A DNA stretch of 64,000 nucleotides from Hygrocybe punicea. Taxonomy: Eukaryota; Basidiomycota; Agaricomycetes; Agaricales; Hygrophoraceae. A model generated the notes under the pieces. That model had not been told where the DNA came from and searched no databases. It saw only the letters and a program-made list of their open reading frames with translations. The first letter of the stretch is position 1; each line of letters starts with the position of its first letter. Below, piece after piece: positions 23,286-34,759 of the stretch. The stretch covers positions 427,590-491,589 of the forward strand of contig OY744471.1 in NCBI GenBank assembly GCA_963556145.1, given 5' to 3'. The translations under genes were made by a program, and so were the position numbers.

Positions 23286-24228
23286 TTAACAGCAAGGATG
23301 CCACAGTAACCCCAGAAAGGTTTTCATACCCCGACTGGCTAAAACAATGTCCTAAACTTGAAATCTGGTAAGGCCCCTTCCAGTGCAGACTTTGAAAATT
23401 GTAAACTGTTTACTTAAAATGGTAATGTGCCTGTCTGGCATCACTAAGCGATGTCTGGTGATGTCTGGCACTATGAAGCGATGTCAGTTTATGGGTTGCT
23501 CTTTGGAGACCGAAATCCTAAAAGCACAGACATCCTTATTGGGCTGAAGGAGTTCCAACTCCAATTGATGACATTTTTGCCGATTCATTAAGACCGACCC
23601 TAAATATACATTTAGGACTCAGAATGCAACACTATACAAATCAGGGCTGTCTATAAGTGTCTATGATTACTATGGTTTTGACACTATCCAAAATGACTGT
23701 TTTGCTGATGTCAGTGGGTGACTTCCTGCAGCATTTAAATATGGGGTGTCAGTCAGAGCTGGAACCCCTAGCTGAGTCAGCTTCTCGCTGCGGGCCTAAT
23801 TTGTTCAGTGTCAGTTGAATCTGGTTGAGACATTAGAATTTGACATGCCAAGACTTAGCAAAGGCACAATCGGGTTGTTCTGAGTAGGCAGATCTCCAAA
23901 ATTAATGCAGAAATAAATCTAATCTAGAAGGGGGTACCAGATTTTGCACCATTTCAGGATGACGAAGCTTGAAGTTTTTTCTGGGGTCTTAGTGGCCATT
24001 CAGCTTTGTTGATCAGAGTACTGCATATGGTGATAATCTATGTTTTTAGATTATTTAAATGCTACGGGAAGTCACCCAGTATTAGAAGAATGTAGTGGAT
24101 CAGAATGCCCTAATAGGCAGCAAATGCATAATGTATCTCGGTTGTTGACTGCCGTTACTACAAAAATGTTAATCAAGAACCTCATCATTGCCAGTTGGTA
24201 ATGTATTTACCTACTTCAGTGTGGGCAT
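23286..24228. other. no gene seen
   Basis: AT-rich, stop-dense sequence with a short local repeat of GATGTCTGG at about 23430-23490. Nothing else can be supported. Confidence 0.4.
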
Positions 24229-27200
24229 TTATACAGTGACAGGCCATTTGATGAAAGTAACAGCCCCAGAAAGACCTCCAATAGCAACAGATGATGACTG
24301 CGCAGTACTGTAACCACGAAATGAGACAGGCAACCATAATCGCTTTCGGCCATGTCGCAGGAAGCCCTGCTGATCAAATCCCCAGTACAGAAGGGATGTG
24401 GCATCCAACATAAATGGTGGAAATGTAACCTGGCTGACCCAGTCGGGGTGAACTGGTGCTGCTTCACCGATGGGTTGGCCACTCTCAACATCCCAAAGCC
24501 GCACTGTCTTGTCATACGACACCGATGCAAGTTTCTTTCCATGTGGGGAAAACACAACATGGATGACCCACCCAGTGTGACCCTCCAGTGCTTCTCCGAT
24601 GTGTTGACCACTCTCGATATCCCAAAGCCGCAAGGTGTTTTCAGACGACCCCGACGCAAGTTTCTTTCCATCAGGGGAAAACACGACATGGATGACTGGC
24701 TCGGTGTGACCCACAAGCGCTTCTCCGATGGGTTGGCCACTCTCGACATCCCAAAGCCGCAATGTCTTGTCATACGACCCCGATGCAAGCTTCTTTCCAT
24801 CTAGCGAAAACACGACATGGCTGACTGGGTCGGTGTGACCCCCAAGCGCTTCTCCGATGGGTTGGCCACTCTCAACATCCCAAAGCCGTAATGTGTTGTC
24901 ATCCGACCCCGACGCAAGCGAGGCAAGCTTCTTTCCGTCTGGGGAAAACCCAACGTGCTTGACCGACTTGGTGTGACCCTCAAGCGCTTCTCCGATGGGT
25001 TGCCCACTCTCGACACCCCAAAGCCGCAATGTATTGTCAGACGACCCCGACGCAAGCTTCTTTCCATCTGGCGAAAACACAACATGGTTGACCGACCCGG
25101 TGTGACCCTCGAGCGCTTCTCCGATAGGTTGGCCACTCCCAACATCCCAAAGCCGCAATGTATTGTCAGACGACCCCGACGCAAGCTTCTTTCCATCAGG
25201 GGAAAACACAACATGGATGACGAAGTCGGTGTGACCCTCAAGCGCTTTTCTGATGGGTTGGCCACTGTCGACATCCCAAAGCCGCAATGTATGGTCATCC
25301 GACCCCGATGCAAGCTGCTGTCCATCTGGGGAAAACACGACATGGTTGATCTCGCTGATGTGACCCTCGAGTGCTTCTCCGATGGGTTGGCCACTCTCGA
25401 CATCCCAAAGACGCAATGACTTGTCATCCGACCCCGACGCAAGCTTCTTCCCGTCTGGGGAAAACGCAACACGGTTGACAAAGTCGGCGTGACCCTCAAG
25501 CGCTTCTCCGATGGGTTGGCCACTCTCGACATCCCAAAGCCGCAATGTATGGTCATCCGACCCCGACGCAAGCTTCTTTCCATCTGGGGAAAACACGACA
25601 TGCTTGACGGGCCTGGTGTGACCCTGGAGCGCTTCTCCGATGGGTTGGCCACTCTCGACATCCCAAAGCCGCAATGTCTTGTCATGCGACCCCGATGCAA
25701 GCTTCTTCCCGTCTGGGGAAAACACAACATGGCTGACGAAGTCGGTGTGATGGCCAACCCATCGGAGAAGCGCTTGAGGTCTCTCGACATCCCAAAGCCG
25801 CAATGTCTTGTCATGCGACCCCGACACAAGCTTCTTCCCATCTGGGGAAAACACAACATGGCTGATGAAGTCAGTGTGACCCTCAAGCGCTTCTCCGATG
25901 GGTTGGCCACTCTCGACATCCCAAAGCCGCAATGACTTGTCATATGTCCCCGACGCAAGCTTCTTTCCATCTGGGGAAAACACGACATGGCCGACCGGCT
26001 CGGTGTGACCCTCGATCGCTTCTCCAATGGATTGGCCACTCTCGACATCCCAAAGCCGCAATGTCTTGTCATGCGACCCCGACGCAAGCTTCTTTCCGTC
26101 TGGGGAAAACACGACTTGGCTGACTGGCTCAGTGTGACCCCTGAGCGCTTTTCCGATGGGTTGCCCACTGTCGACATCCCAAAGCCGCAATGTATTGTCA
26201 TGCGACCCCGACGCAAGCTTCTTTCCGTCTGGGGAAAACACGACATGGCTGACCCAGTCGGTATGACCCTCCAGGACTCGCACAGACATGGCTGGCCATG
26301 TTGGATGGGATGATGTGATGAGAGGTATCTGTGGCACTTTATGGGCGTAATGTTTGAACAGGTTGACTGTCTTTGGTGTCAATGGGAGAGCGGAGTAATA
26401 AGTGTGCAGGGCGGATAGCCGTACAGCCTGACCACAGTTTCTTAGAAATGCAATGGCATCACAGACAAGCGCCTGAGTGTGTTCACTAATGTCTGGATGA
26501 TCCTGAGATGACCGTGACGTCTCAGCCATTTTCACATAGCCAACAATTCATAACCTGACCTTCATCCAACTGGCGAGAACACGTAAGCACTCCTCGGCTT
26601 TGCTAACTTTCTCTAGTAAACTCATCGTCTCGATCCAGTGTAAGAGATGCTCGCATACAAACACCTTCAGTGCTTCCATTAGCCCTGCATTTAGATCCGA
26701 CACCTTCGTGATATGGTAAACAAAGGAAGAGCAGGAATAGCGGAGTCCTCCTGACACATATTGGCAAATCCTCATTGAAAGATCTTCGATTTCTGTGTTT
26801 AGCAAAGACGGATCGTGTATTTTGCAAATGTCGAATTCGAGCTTGCTATTCATCACGTTCAGACAACGAATGGCCAGCAGTACGTTCTGCTCCATGAGAT
26901 TGATTCGAAAGTCATCCTCCGCACGACTGGTCAAGAAATCATAGAGCGATGGGTGAAGAAGTCGCACAGGACCATCGTTCCCTGCATGAACAGTGGAGTC
27001 TGTCCCCAAGATAGAGCGCAAAGAGTCAACGATCACAGCTGACGACGACAGGTGAATGATGTGGCCATTTGGAAGGGCCAAAGAATCTTCTTCTAGTTCG
27101 TTCCCAAAGCCAAGCAGACTGTCCAACTCAATCGGTGTCAGAGGCACTTCCAGAGCAATAATGGAGCCGACAACATGATGGAAATCTGCGGGAGGGCCGT

Positions 27201-29429
27201 CGCGACTTGGAAAAGCATTTTCTAGAATGCTGTGGTACAATACGTCCAACTTCGACAAGGGTGACTTTGCCGTTCCTTCATTGCCACTTGTTGCGTTCAG
27301 CAGCTCAGTAAGCCGTCGTGCAGAGTCACGCCCGTCTTCGACAAAATTGCAAGCGACCGATGCCCATATGAAAAGACTTCCAGCACGGTCGTAAAGCGCC
27401 TGCAACTTCTTCAAGCCAGGCCAATCTTGACGAATATGTGAGCGTTGTCGTATTGCTACCAAACGAACCTGGATATAAGATTCAATATCCTCCACGGTCC
27501 TCTCGGTATCTTCGATGCACATCTCCTTCGAACAATCTTTCAGCGAAGCACGAATGTCCGGTTCATCCCGACTAGTAATAATGACCTTGATGGTGTGTGG
27601 AAAGTGAGGGAACTCCGTAGCAATGGCATCCAAAAGTGGTTTCCGCATCTGCATTGTCCCGGCCTCGTCAAGCGCATCAATAACGACTACGACCGGTCCT
27701 AGTAACTCGGCTGCATTGGTTGTATCCACAATCAGTTTCTTTGCTTGCGTTCGCAACGACGATCCAGCGATATGGCCCATCGTCTGAATCACAGAAAGAA
27801 CTTGTTTTCTCAGCTGGCCATGATAGTTAAAATGAGCCAACTGATAGCACAAGTTCCCGAAGAGATATTTAGGGCTATTGAGCCCTGCAGTATCACGATT
27901 GAAGCAAAAAGATGCTCCGAGGTGCTCGAGTCCGTCGAAGAATACGGCAATACTACTAGCGATGCTCGACTTCCCCGTGCCAGCTCCTCCAGAAATCCAG
28001 AGGATACGCTTTCCATCAGCAGAATGCACCCATGTGCGAATGTCATCGAGGAAGCGTTGCCTCGTGCTGTCGAGACACGATCTCGACTCGTTGAACTTGA
28101 CATCATCAAGATCCCATCCAGGTAGGCTTTGTAAAAGCTTTTCCGTTTCTACGATGGAGGAAATAAGTTGTTGGGTGAAGAAACAGGACGGTACCCCTAA
28201 TCTCACCAGCAATCTGTATGTCATCGATAATGGCACCAAAGTGACGGACCGTATTCAGTGTCTGGATGGCAATTCCGCGGTCAAATTTCGACTTCAGCTC
28301 GTTGAAAGTCGAAATGAATTGGTCAATAGAAGAGTCTGTGGCAGCTGAAATGTTATCGCGTACGACTCGCTCTGGAGTACTCCACATAAGACAAGCTGCT
28401 CTTGGCCCAAAGCAAACATAAACGCCACGTACTTCCAAGGCCCATTCCTCCATACTTCTGTATAAAGAGTGCACATTCATAAATCTCTCTCATCATCAAC
28501 GATACTGTCCCTTGCAGGTTGCGGATTTTGGTGATTGCGTCGACTTCTTCGACAAATTCAAGCATGTCCCGCACTGTCAACAAAAGTATCCTTATCTTGT
28601 CATCGCGGTTTTGCTGACACACGAGAGCCTGTAAGATGGTACAAGCACATCAGTACATGATCGGATGACGAACGGCTGACCACACGAGCCTTATGAGCAA
28701 ACGTCAGCACCTGCCATGCGAGCTTTGCATACGGGTGAACCTAGAGATAGATGTGACGTCTGGAAAATGAGCCAAAGGAGCTGTAGAGAGTTACCTGCGA
28801 AAGGATGTCTCCAAATTGCACCACTTTCTCTACATATCCGAGAACAGTGCTACACACGTCCGAAGCTGTGATGTCATCCACGACTGTTACATGATAGCCT
28901 CTGAGCTGAGCAGTGGTTGCTTCTGCGCGCTCAAGCTGTGCCAAAACTCCATCCACCGGTATGCTAGGAGCCGTTGATGGAATAGCACTTTCTTGGGTTA
29001 CAGACGACTGATCTTCAGATTTGCGGCTCAAAGAGACCACGACTAAGCCGGCTTTTTGGACATTTATGCCAGTTTTATGGATTTTGTATTCACGAGCTGC
29101 GGCAGTATGAAGTGCCATGTTATTTTATCTCCGTTCCGTAGAGAAATGCAGGGCAACATACAGATAGTTTCGTTATCGCGCGGGAACCAATCCTTGACAG
29201 CAATCACCGCAGTGCCGAGTAGGACTTCTTTCGAGGCAGATTTAACGTGAAACAGTTTAATCGTGATTTCGGATGACTCCTTGAGTGAACTGGGTGACCA
29301 ATTAGTTACTGTCCCGGGGCGTTGAAGTGAAAGTAGCTCACACATCGAAACCATTGCCCCATTCCGGACTATGTCCAACAACCGCCTCGGTGGTAGCGAT
29401 GTGGTCTTGGTCAATTGTGATGTGTGCAT
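24229..29429 (-). CDS. C2-like/NACHT/WD40 (NWD) protein
   Basis: A STAND-type NTPase of the mushroom NWD class. The N-terminal frame from 29429 encodes a C2-like domain (EITIKLFHV, EVLLGTAVIAVKDW). Later exons fit with phase: 28740-28690 (VHPYAKLAWQVLTFAHK), 28628-28433, 28395-28207, 28148-26560 and 26502-24229. The NACHT domain has Walker A GGAGTGKSS, Walker B VVVVIDALDE and a sensor-like KVIITSRDEP. A 57-nt in-frame intron (26559-26503, GTCAGG to CTCAG) would remove the TGA at 26550-26548; otherwise that codon is a premature stop. Fourteen nearly identical 43-residue WD40 repeats follow (about 26280-24430), typified by HVVFSPDGKKLASGS and TLRLWDVESGQPIGEAL. Such proteins bind ATP and oligomerise on ligand recognition; homologues in Podospora (HET-E type) control heterokaryon incompatibility. 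The joins between 29429 and 28741 are not resolved. Confidence 0.8.
25751..25780 (-). other. 30-bp microinversion inside WD40 repeat 4
   Basis: All other repeats read, on the plus strand, CCCTCAAGCGCTTCTCCG then ATGGGTTGGCCA at this place. Here the 30 bases are the reverse complement, identical but for the last base. The inversion keeps length and frame and swaps the loop peptide SGQPIGEALEGHT for RPQALLRWVGHH. Confidence 0.9.
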
Positions 29430-30539
29430 AGCAATTTGGAATGTGAACGAATCGATAGTTAGGGAGATCCAAGGCCCTGACTGAAGCGGAGGAAGTCAGC
29501 AATAGTCGAGTGTATTTCCAGCAACTTGAAGATACGGATGACTGTACCTCGTAGATGAAAACATGTACTCATTGCCGCCCAGATACTGTCGGTGGCGAAT
29601 GCAAAGGAGGGAAAGCGCCCATAGTACACGTTAACATCCGACAAAATAGCTGCTTCAGGAAGTCGTGGTCCTGGTCAACGGCAGGCTTGCCGAAATTGAT
29701 GGGAGTGCCCACATTGTGCAGATGGCGTTTGACTTGGAGGGATGCATTATTCCTGTTTGCGGGACATATGGCGGTTGCGATTTACATTGGGAGTTGTAGT
29801 TTTCGCGATTTAGAAGAATCTGAAGTTGTTCAATTTTATTGAGTATTCCCATCTAACTTGCAATGTTTTCCAGATTGTCGTGATCAATGCATGCTTAGAG
29901 AATTCTGGCTCTTTGCTCCCGGGCCCTCGCCCAATCGTGGGTGTTCTCCATCAGCTCCGTTCCGAGTCAATCATTGGCCCCGTTCGTGCTCAGCTCTCTG
30001 TTTGTCACGGCCACGGTTCCTGGTGAGCTTTCCTGCAAGTTGGGGGCCAGATTATGTCCCCCTTTGCAATGTCTTTGAATCCATCTCTGGCCGAGATCGA
30101 ACAATTCATAATCAATTGCTCTTGGCACACTTTTGAAAGCCCCGTCCCGTCAAAATGGAGGCCAGCTCGGACACGTTACTGTAACGGGCAGCGCGGAACT
30201 CGGACATTCTAGTATGATTCTACCCTACCGCAGACGTACTATTGGCCGTCCGGGAGCCCTGGACAGGCAAAAATGGTCTAGCCGCGACACTAGCAGCTCG
30301 GACACAAATTTATTCCAGGAGGATCCCGACATGAGACACTATAACTGATGCCATTGAAACATTTTGAGATCCAAGAAAGCCAAGCGTTCTCTCCTACCAA
30401 CATCCCAATCTCCTGTTCGTAAATTTCTCCAGCATAATAATAATACCGATCGCTGTAGGTTTCTTGCGAGGGTTTCCAAAGCATTCCCGGCCCGACTTCA
30501 TTGTTGTTGTCTTGACAGGTTGTTGAAAATGGATTTGCC
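29430..30539. other. intergenic between NWD and cupin genes
   Basis: No supported gene; several short frames have no motifs. A splice-acceptor-like TTGACAG just before 30520, followed by in-frame codons for VVENGFA, leaves room for a 5' exon of the cupin gene. Confidence 0.4.
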
Positions 30540-31002
30540 ATGGAGCATCAAGCTATCGCGGAAGGCGTTGGCCTCGCCCAAATCTTGGGCAATAATGTCA
30601 AGGAAACTCCATTGCATTGCGGCTCGTTTACTATGGAAGCGGGCAAGAGCACCACTGTAGACTATCCATGCACCATCTTCGTCCTCACTCTTGAAGGCAG
30701 GTGTCCTTGATTTTATTGATTTTACGGGGATTAAGCATATATATATCTATATTGCAGGCGGATTTACAGTGGAGGATGTCGCTAAGCCGGGTGAGATCCA
30801 TAAGATGCAGGTAGGCGACATTTTCCGTACCGATAAAGGCACTTCTGTGAAGTGGGGCTCGCCGGCGGGTGGCAAAGGTATGTGCACACTCTCTGTTAAT
30901 ACTGCTCACTGATTCAAATCACTCATGAAACTTGTGTGTTTGACAGCCTTCTACGTGATTCTGCTTCCGGGAGGAGTAGACGCCATGCCTTACTTCAACT
31001 AA
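30540..31002 (+). CDS. small cupin-fold protein (EutQ-like)
   Basis: Exons 30540-30696, 30758-30877 and 30947-31002 encode 110 residues. Conserved-looking cupin blocks are ETPLHCGSFTMEAGKSTTVD, FVLTLEGGFTVEDV, VGDIFRTDKGTSVKW and AFYVILLPGG, matching the two-motif beta-barrel of small single-domain cupins. The classical metal-binding HxH is absent, so it may not bind metal. The first intron (30697-30757) only keeps frame if the donor is GC (GAAG then GCAGGT), with acceptor TTGCAG; the second is GT-AG. In-frame codons run upstream of the chosen ATG to an acceptor-like site, so an extra 5' exon is possible. Subst­rate is unknown. Confidence 0.75.
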
Positions 31003-31916
31003 ACCGTAACGGTGCTCCATATCTCAGGCTTCTGGATGTCTAGTGTTCTACCATCTTTAGTCGAAAGTGTACCATATTGTCTTATGTACCAATTTGATTC
31101 GAATGCCGGCGGTGCTGTATATGTTGTGTGTATCGCCGGTATGTAGGAAGCACATCACTTCCCATCTCGCGTCAAAGTTTCAGTTTACCACAACTAACAC
31201 TACGATAACATTCCATAACTAAACACCGAGACGAGTCTTAACAGCGGCGGGTGCTCAAGCTCCAGAGCACCGCAGATCGCGAGAGGATTACATGTTAATC
31301 TGGGGGAGGCCAACTTCTGACGTTAGAAGAGCTCTCGCCGAAAAATCACCTTCCTTACATCACGCTTGAGATTGCCCGCCACACCAACTTACACAGCGAA
31401 CCAGAGGGTCTCGGTCAGTATCCATCCGACATGCATTGAAGGAATAGAATGTCAAGAAAACACAGATAACTCACTGATGGGATGCTGAATCTTGTCCAAG
31501 ACCCAGCTGACTGCCGAGGTCTGCATGAATTGCATTTGTTCTAGAGTGTCGTTGTTCAGGTACCGGTCTGTTCTCAACGCTGTTTTCTATCTAGAATGAT
31601 CACGAAACATCTCAGTGACCGATATGGACGGGTGAACTCATCGGCGCTGCTGTTCGGCCGCATGTCATTGTGAGGCTTGGATGTCTTCAACAACAGCCTC
31701 GTTCCAGAGCAAACCATACATGGTTGTAGATGCTTACATGGAAACAGCAGGGCAAAACGGCATCGGGCGCGCATATCAACCAAATACAGGCGAAAATGTA
31801 CAGGTTGGCTTTAATAATGGGAAGGCGATACATTAATAAACGCAGAACGCCTAGCTCTCCAACTCACTATGGGCAGAAACAAAAACTACCACCAGACATA
31901 CAAATTGACAGTCCTA
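31003..31916. other. no gene seen
   Basis: Intergenic between the cupin gene and copy D. Short frames only. Confidence 0.4.
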
Positions 31917-32407
31917 TTAAATATATCCTTCAGCATATGGTGGCGGTGGCGAAGTTGTATTACTCCTCATTGGTACCTGAACATCTGCCAGTGGTGGGGC
32001 TGGATTGGCAGAAGAGTTCATAGTGGCTACGAACGCCAGCCGTTGGCTGGTCGTCAGACGAGCAGCATCAAAAGCCGGAGCTAACACCGCCCCCAGACTT
32101 TTGGAATCACTGGTGGTTGACTGCTTGGGTGGATAAGTTGAGGGGACATTATTTTCGTGTGTAGGGGGTGGTGGAGGCACAGTGGCAATTTGATCTGAGG
32201 ACGAGACGTTTCTGGCGGTGTCAGGAGGATGTGATGTTAGTATCCCTGGTGATATATAAGTGCCCCCAAAACGAGGCAAGAAACTGCAGAGTTGCACTGA
32301 CCAGGAGTAGTATGATTGCGACGTTGTGTGTCCGGGATAGCCGGTCGAGTATCGTTAGATGTGGATCCACTTCCGTGATGTACGGTGTCAATTGAATCTG
32401 TGTTTGA

Positions 32408-33780
32408 TAGTGTTGCCGAAGTTCAGTTCGGTCCGATTCCGACCCTTTTTGGCGGAACCGCGAACCGAACTTCGGGTCCGGTTTGGCGCTGGGCCAAACC
32501 TGGACCCAGACGGCATCGAACCGTCTGTCCACATTCGGTCTGGGTTCAGACGCGGTCTGAACCCCGGACTGAGATGGGCTCACCCCATGAGCTCTGTTCT
32601 CCTCGCGAATGGCAGGCACGTATCAATTGATACGGCGCTGCACTTCGCGAGGTAGTTGGGCTGCGGGGGAGCCATCCGGCACTGCTGCTGCTGCCGTTGC
32701 CGTTGCCACTGTCACTGTTGCTGCCGCTGCCGTGGCCGTTGCTGCTGCAACTGCTGCTGCTGCTGCTGCTGCTGCCGCCGTTGCTGCTGCAACTGCTGCT
32801 GCTGCTGCTGCTGCTGCCGCCGTTGCTGCTGCTGCTGTCGTGGCCGTTGCTGCTGCTGTTGCCGCTGCCGCTGCCACTGCTGCTGCTGCCGTCGCCAGTG
32901 CCGCTGCCACTGCTGCTGTTGCTGCCACTGCTGCCATCGCCGTTGCTGCTGCCACTGCTGCTGCTGCTGCTGCCGTTGCTGCTGTCGTTGCTGCGCTCCT
33001 GCTGCTGCTGTTGCTGTTGCCGCTGCCGCTGTTGCTGCTGCTGCCGGCATTGCTGCTGCTGCTGCTGGCCGTCGTGGTTGTCCTTGCCATTGTTGTTGCT
33101 GCCGCTGGTGGTGATGTTGGATGGCATTTGCCGTTGCCGCTGCCACTGCCACTGCTGCTGCTGCCGTTGCTGCCGGCGCTGCTGCTTCCACTGTTGCTGC
33201 TGCTGCTGGCCGTTGCCGTTGTCGTTGCCTGGTTGCCGTTGCCATTGCCATTGCCGTTGCCGCCGCTGGTGGTGGTGGTGGTGGTGGTGGTGGTGGTGGT
33301 GTTGCGGCTGTCCCGCATCCGTTGGCATCGCGTTGGCGTTGGGATCCATTTTGTGCCGCGGTGGTGTGCTCGCGATGTGGTCGCGGTCGAGTTTCCTGTA
33401 ACAGATAATATTAGTAAAGTTAAGATAAATGATAAAACTTACTTGTGTCCATGAACGCGACATTGTGTCGCGTTCATTGGCCTTGCGTTCAAGTTGTTGT
33501 TGTTGGTGAAGAAACTTCGTGTAATGGTCACATGATACCGTTTAACACGAAAACGTAAGTAAAGAAATACGCAAAACAAATGAAATAAATACCTTGAAAA
33601 TATCCGCGTTCGCGGTTTGGACGCGGTTTGGAGCCGTTCAGGAAATCCGGCAGGCCTCGAAACCCGGAACTGAACCCACGGTCCGGTTCAGCACTTGGCT
33701 GAACTTAGACTGAACCTAGGGTTCGGTTCGGGGTTTGAACCGGGTTCGGCTAGGTTCGGAACCGAACTACGGCAACACTA
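32408..33780. mobile_element. hAT-like element with 8-bp target duplication
   Basis: The ends are TAGTGTTGCCGAAGTTC and, inverted, TAGTGTTGCCGTAGTTCGG. The flanks are the perfect 8-bp duplication GTGTTTGA (32400-32407 and 33781-33788). The terminal 150 bp are filled with TTCGG/CCGAA words. The minus-strand interior carries an ATG at 33463, a good intron (GTAAGT to TTACAG, about 33440-33397), then a CAC tract encoding poly-His and a long CAG/CTG-type triplet region. There is no transposase. Architecture parallels the element at 9631-10871. Confidence 0.9.
32685..33300. repeat. expanded triplet-repeat region
   Basis: About 600 bp built almost only from CTG, CTT, GTT and CCG triplets (minus strand CAG, CAA, AGC), with a run of GGT/GTG at 33270-33300. 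Because the unit is three bases, all six frames stay open and encode poly-Gln/Ser, poly-Ala or poly-Leu. I treat these frames as repeat artefacts. Confidence 0.85.
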
Positions 33781-34759
33781 GTGTTTGAAGGAGATCGTTG
33801 ATCTGGAGAAGTATTGAATGAGACCGTGGGCAGAATCCTGCATATATTGGAAACGCACCTGGAGCAGAGATGTTCATTGTAGGTGCAGGCGGGCTCTCCA
33901 TAAAACCAGAGGAAGGCTTTAGCTGGGATTCGATGGGAAGAGACTCTAGGACTGCATCAGTGTGCGAGTTTCTGCACTTCCGCAACAAGATGAATGCGGC
34001 CAAGAAGGTGAGCAGAACCAAGGCAAGTCCACCAATGACGCCACCAGCGACGGCAACTTCGGGCACTGAAGCAGATGTGACAGCTAAGTTTGGGCTGTAG
34101 GAAAGTGAGTATGTTGTATGGATTGTAAAAGAACCAGTCGCACTTGAGAGTAATTGTGGGAGATGAGCTTGTTGGAAAGGCGGTAGCAGTTCTGATGGAT
34201 CATGAGCTCGAGTTGACCAGTAGAGAGGATGACTCACCCTTGATACTTTGTCGAGTAAAAAAAAAGCGTTACCATATGGAGACTGTTGGGTGTAGGATTG
34301 AAAACCTGCTGTGGAGTAGTGTGCATAGAAATATGTAGTTGTGAGATTTCCCAAGCAATCGGACGACGATCCAGGTTGGACAGTGTAATATTGACAACCA
34401 TAAGCGCATGCGACGAAGCTATAACCCGTGGGGATGTTGCAAATCCAATCAACGTAGCCAACGCCGTAAGGGACGTCAAAAATGAGGAAGGCGGTTTCAC
34501 CGTCAGGTGTGACCAAGGACACATAGTCACTCGACGGAGAACTGTCGTAGTAAATGAGAACAGGTTCGCACTGAGCGATCGAAAGTGGGAAAATAATGTC
34601 GAAGCCATTCGAAAGATTGCCGATTTCATATCCTTGCGTTGGTCGAGGAACATCCGTGGTTTGTCCCAGCGCAGTCAGGATAACGTTCAACAACACGGCT
34701 ACGGTGGTTGCCAGCATTGGAACCATCGTTATCGCTGCGCTGGACTAGTCCTCATATCA

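Larger units (their letters stand above)
31917..34726 (-). pseudogene. membrane-protein copy D, split by a hAT-like insertion
   Basis: Exon 1 (34726-34248) encodes the signal peptide MVPMLATTVAVLLNVILTAL and the QCEP/TVQPGSSSDCL ectodomain. Exon 2 (from 34145) gives the stalk, membrane helix and basic stop-transfer up to MNISAP, with donor GTGCGT. After that intron the coding sequence enters DQRSPSNT, where the 1,373-bp element at 32408-33780 interrupts it. Beyond the element and its 8-bp duplication (TCAAACAC on this strand) the frame resumes in register as DSIDTVHHGSGSTSND. A last exon encodes one ASQR-type module (TTSQRLAFVATMN) and ends PPPYAEGYI at 31917. Apart from the insertion I see no other lesion, so the disruption looks recent. 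The tail has only one clear module against three in E and F. Confidence 0.85.

Noticed and set aside
24801..26246. 481-codon minus-strand frame and plus-strand frames across the WD40 array
   Set aside because: They are shadows of the repeated WD40 coding frame. The real frame has the canonical GH...WD periodicity.
32609..33454. Long open frames (up to 305 codons) of poly-Gln/Ser, poly-Ala or poly-Leu on both strands
   Set aside because: They arise because the sequence is made of CTG-like triplets, so every frame stays open. Only the intron-bearing 5' part could be coding.
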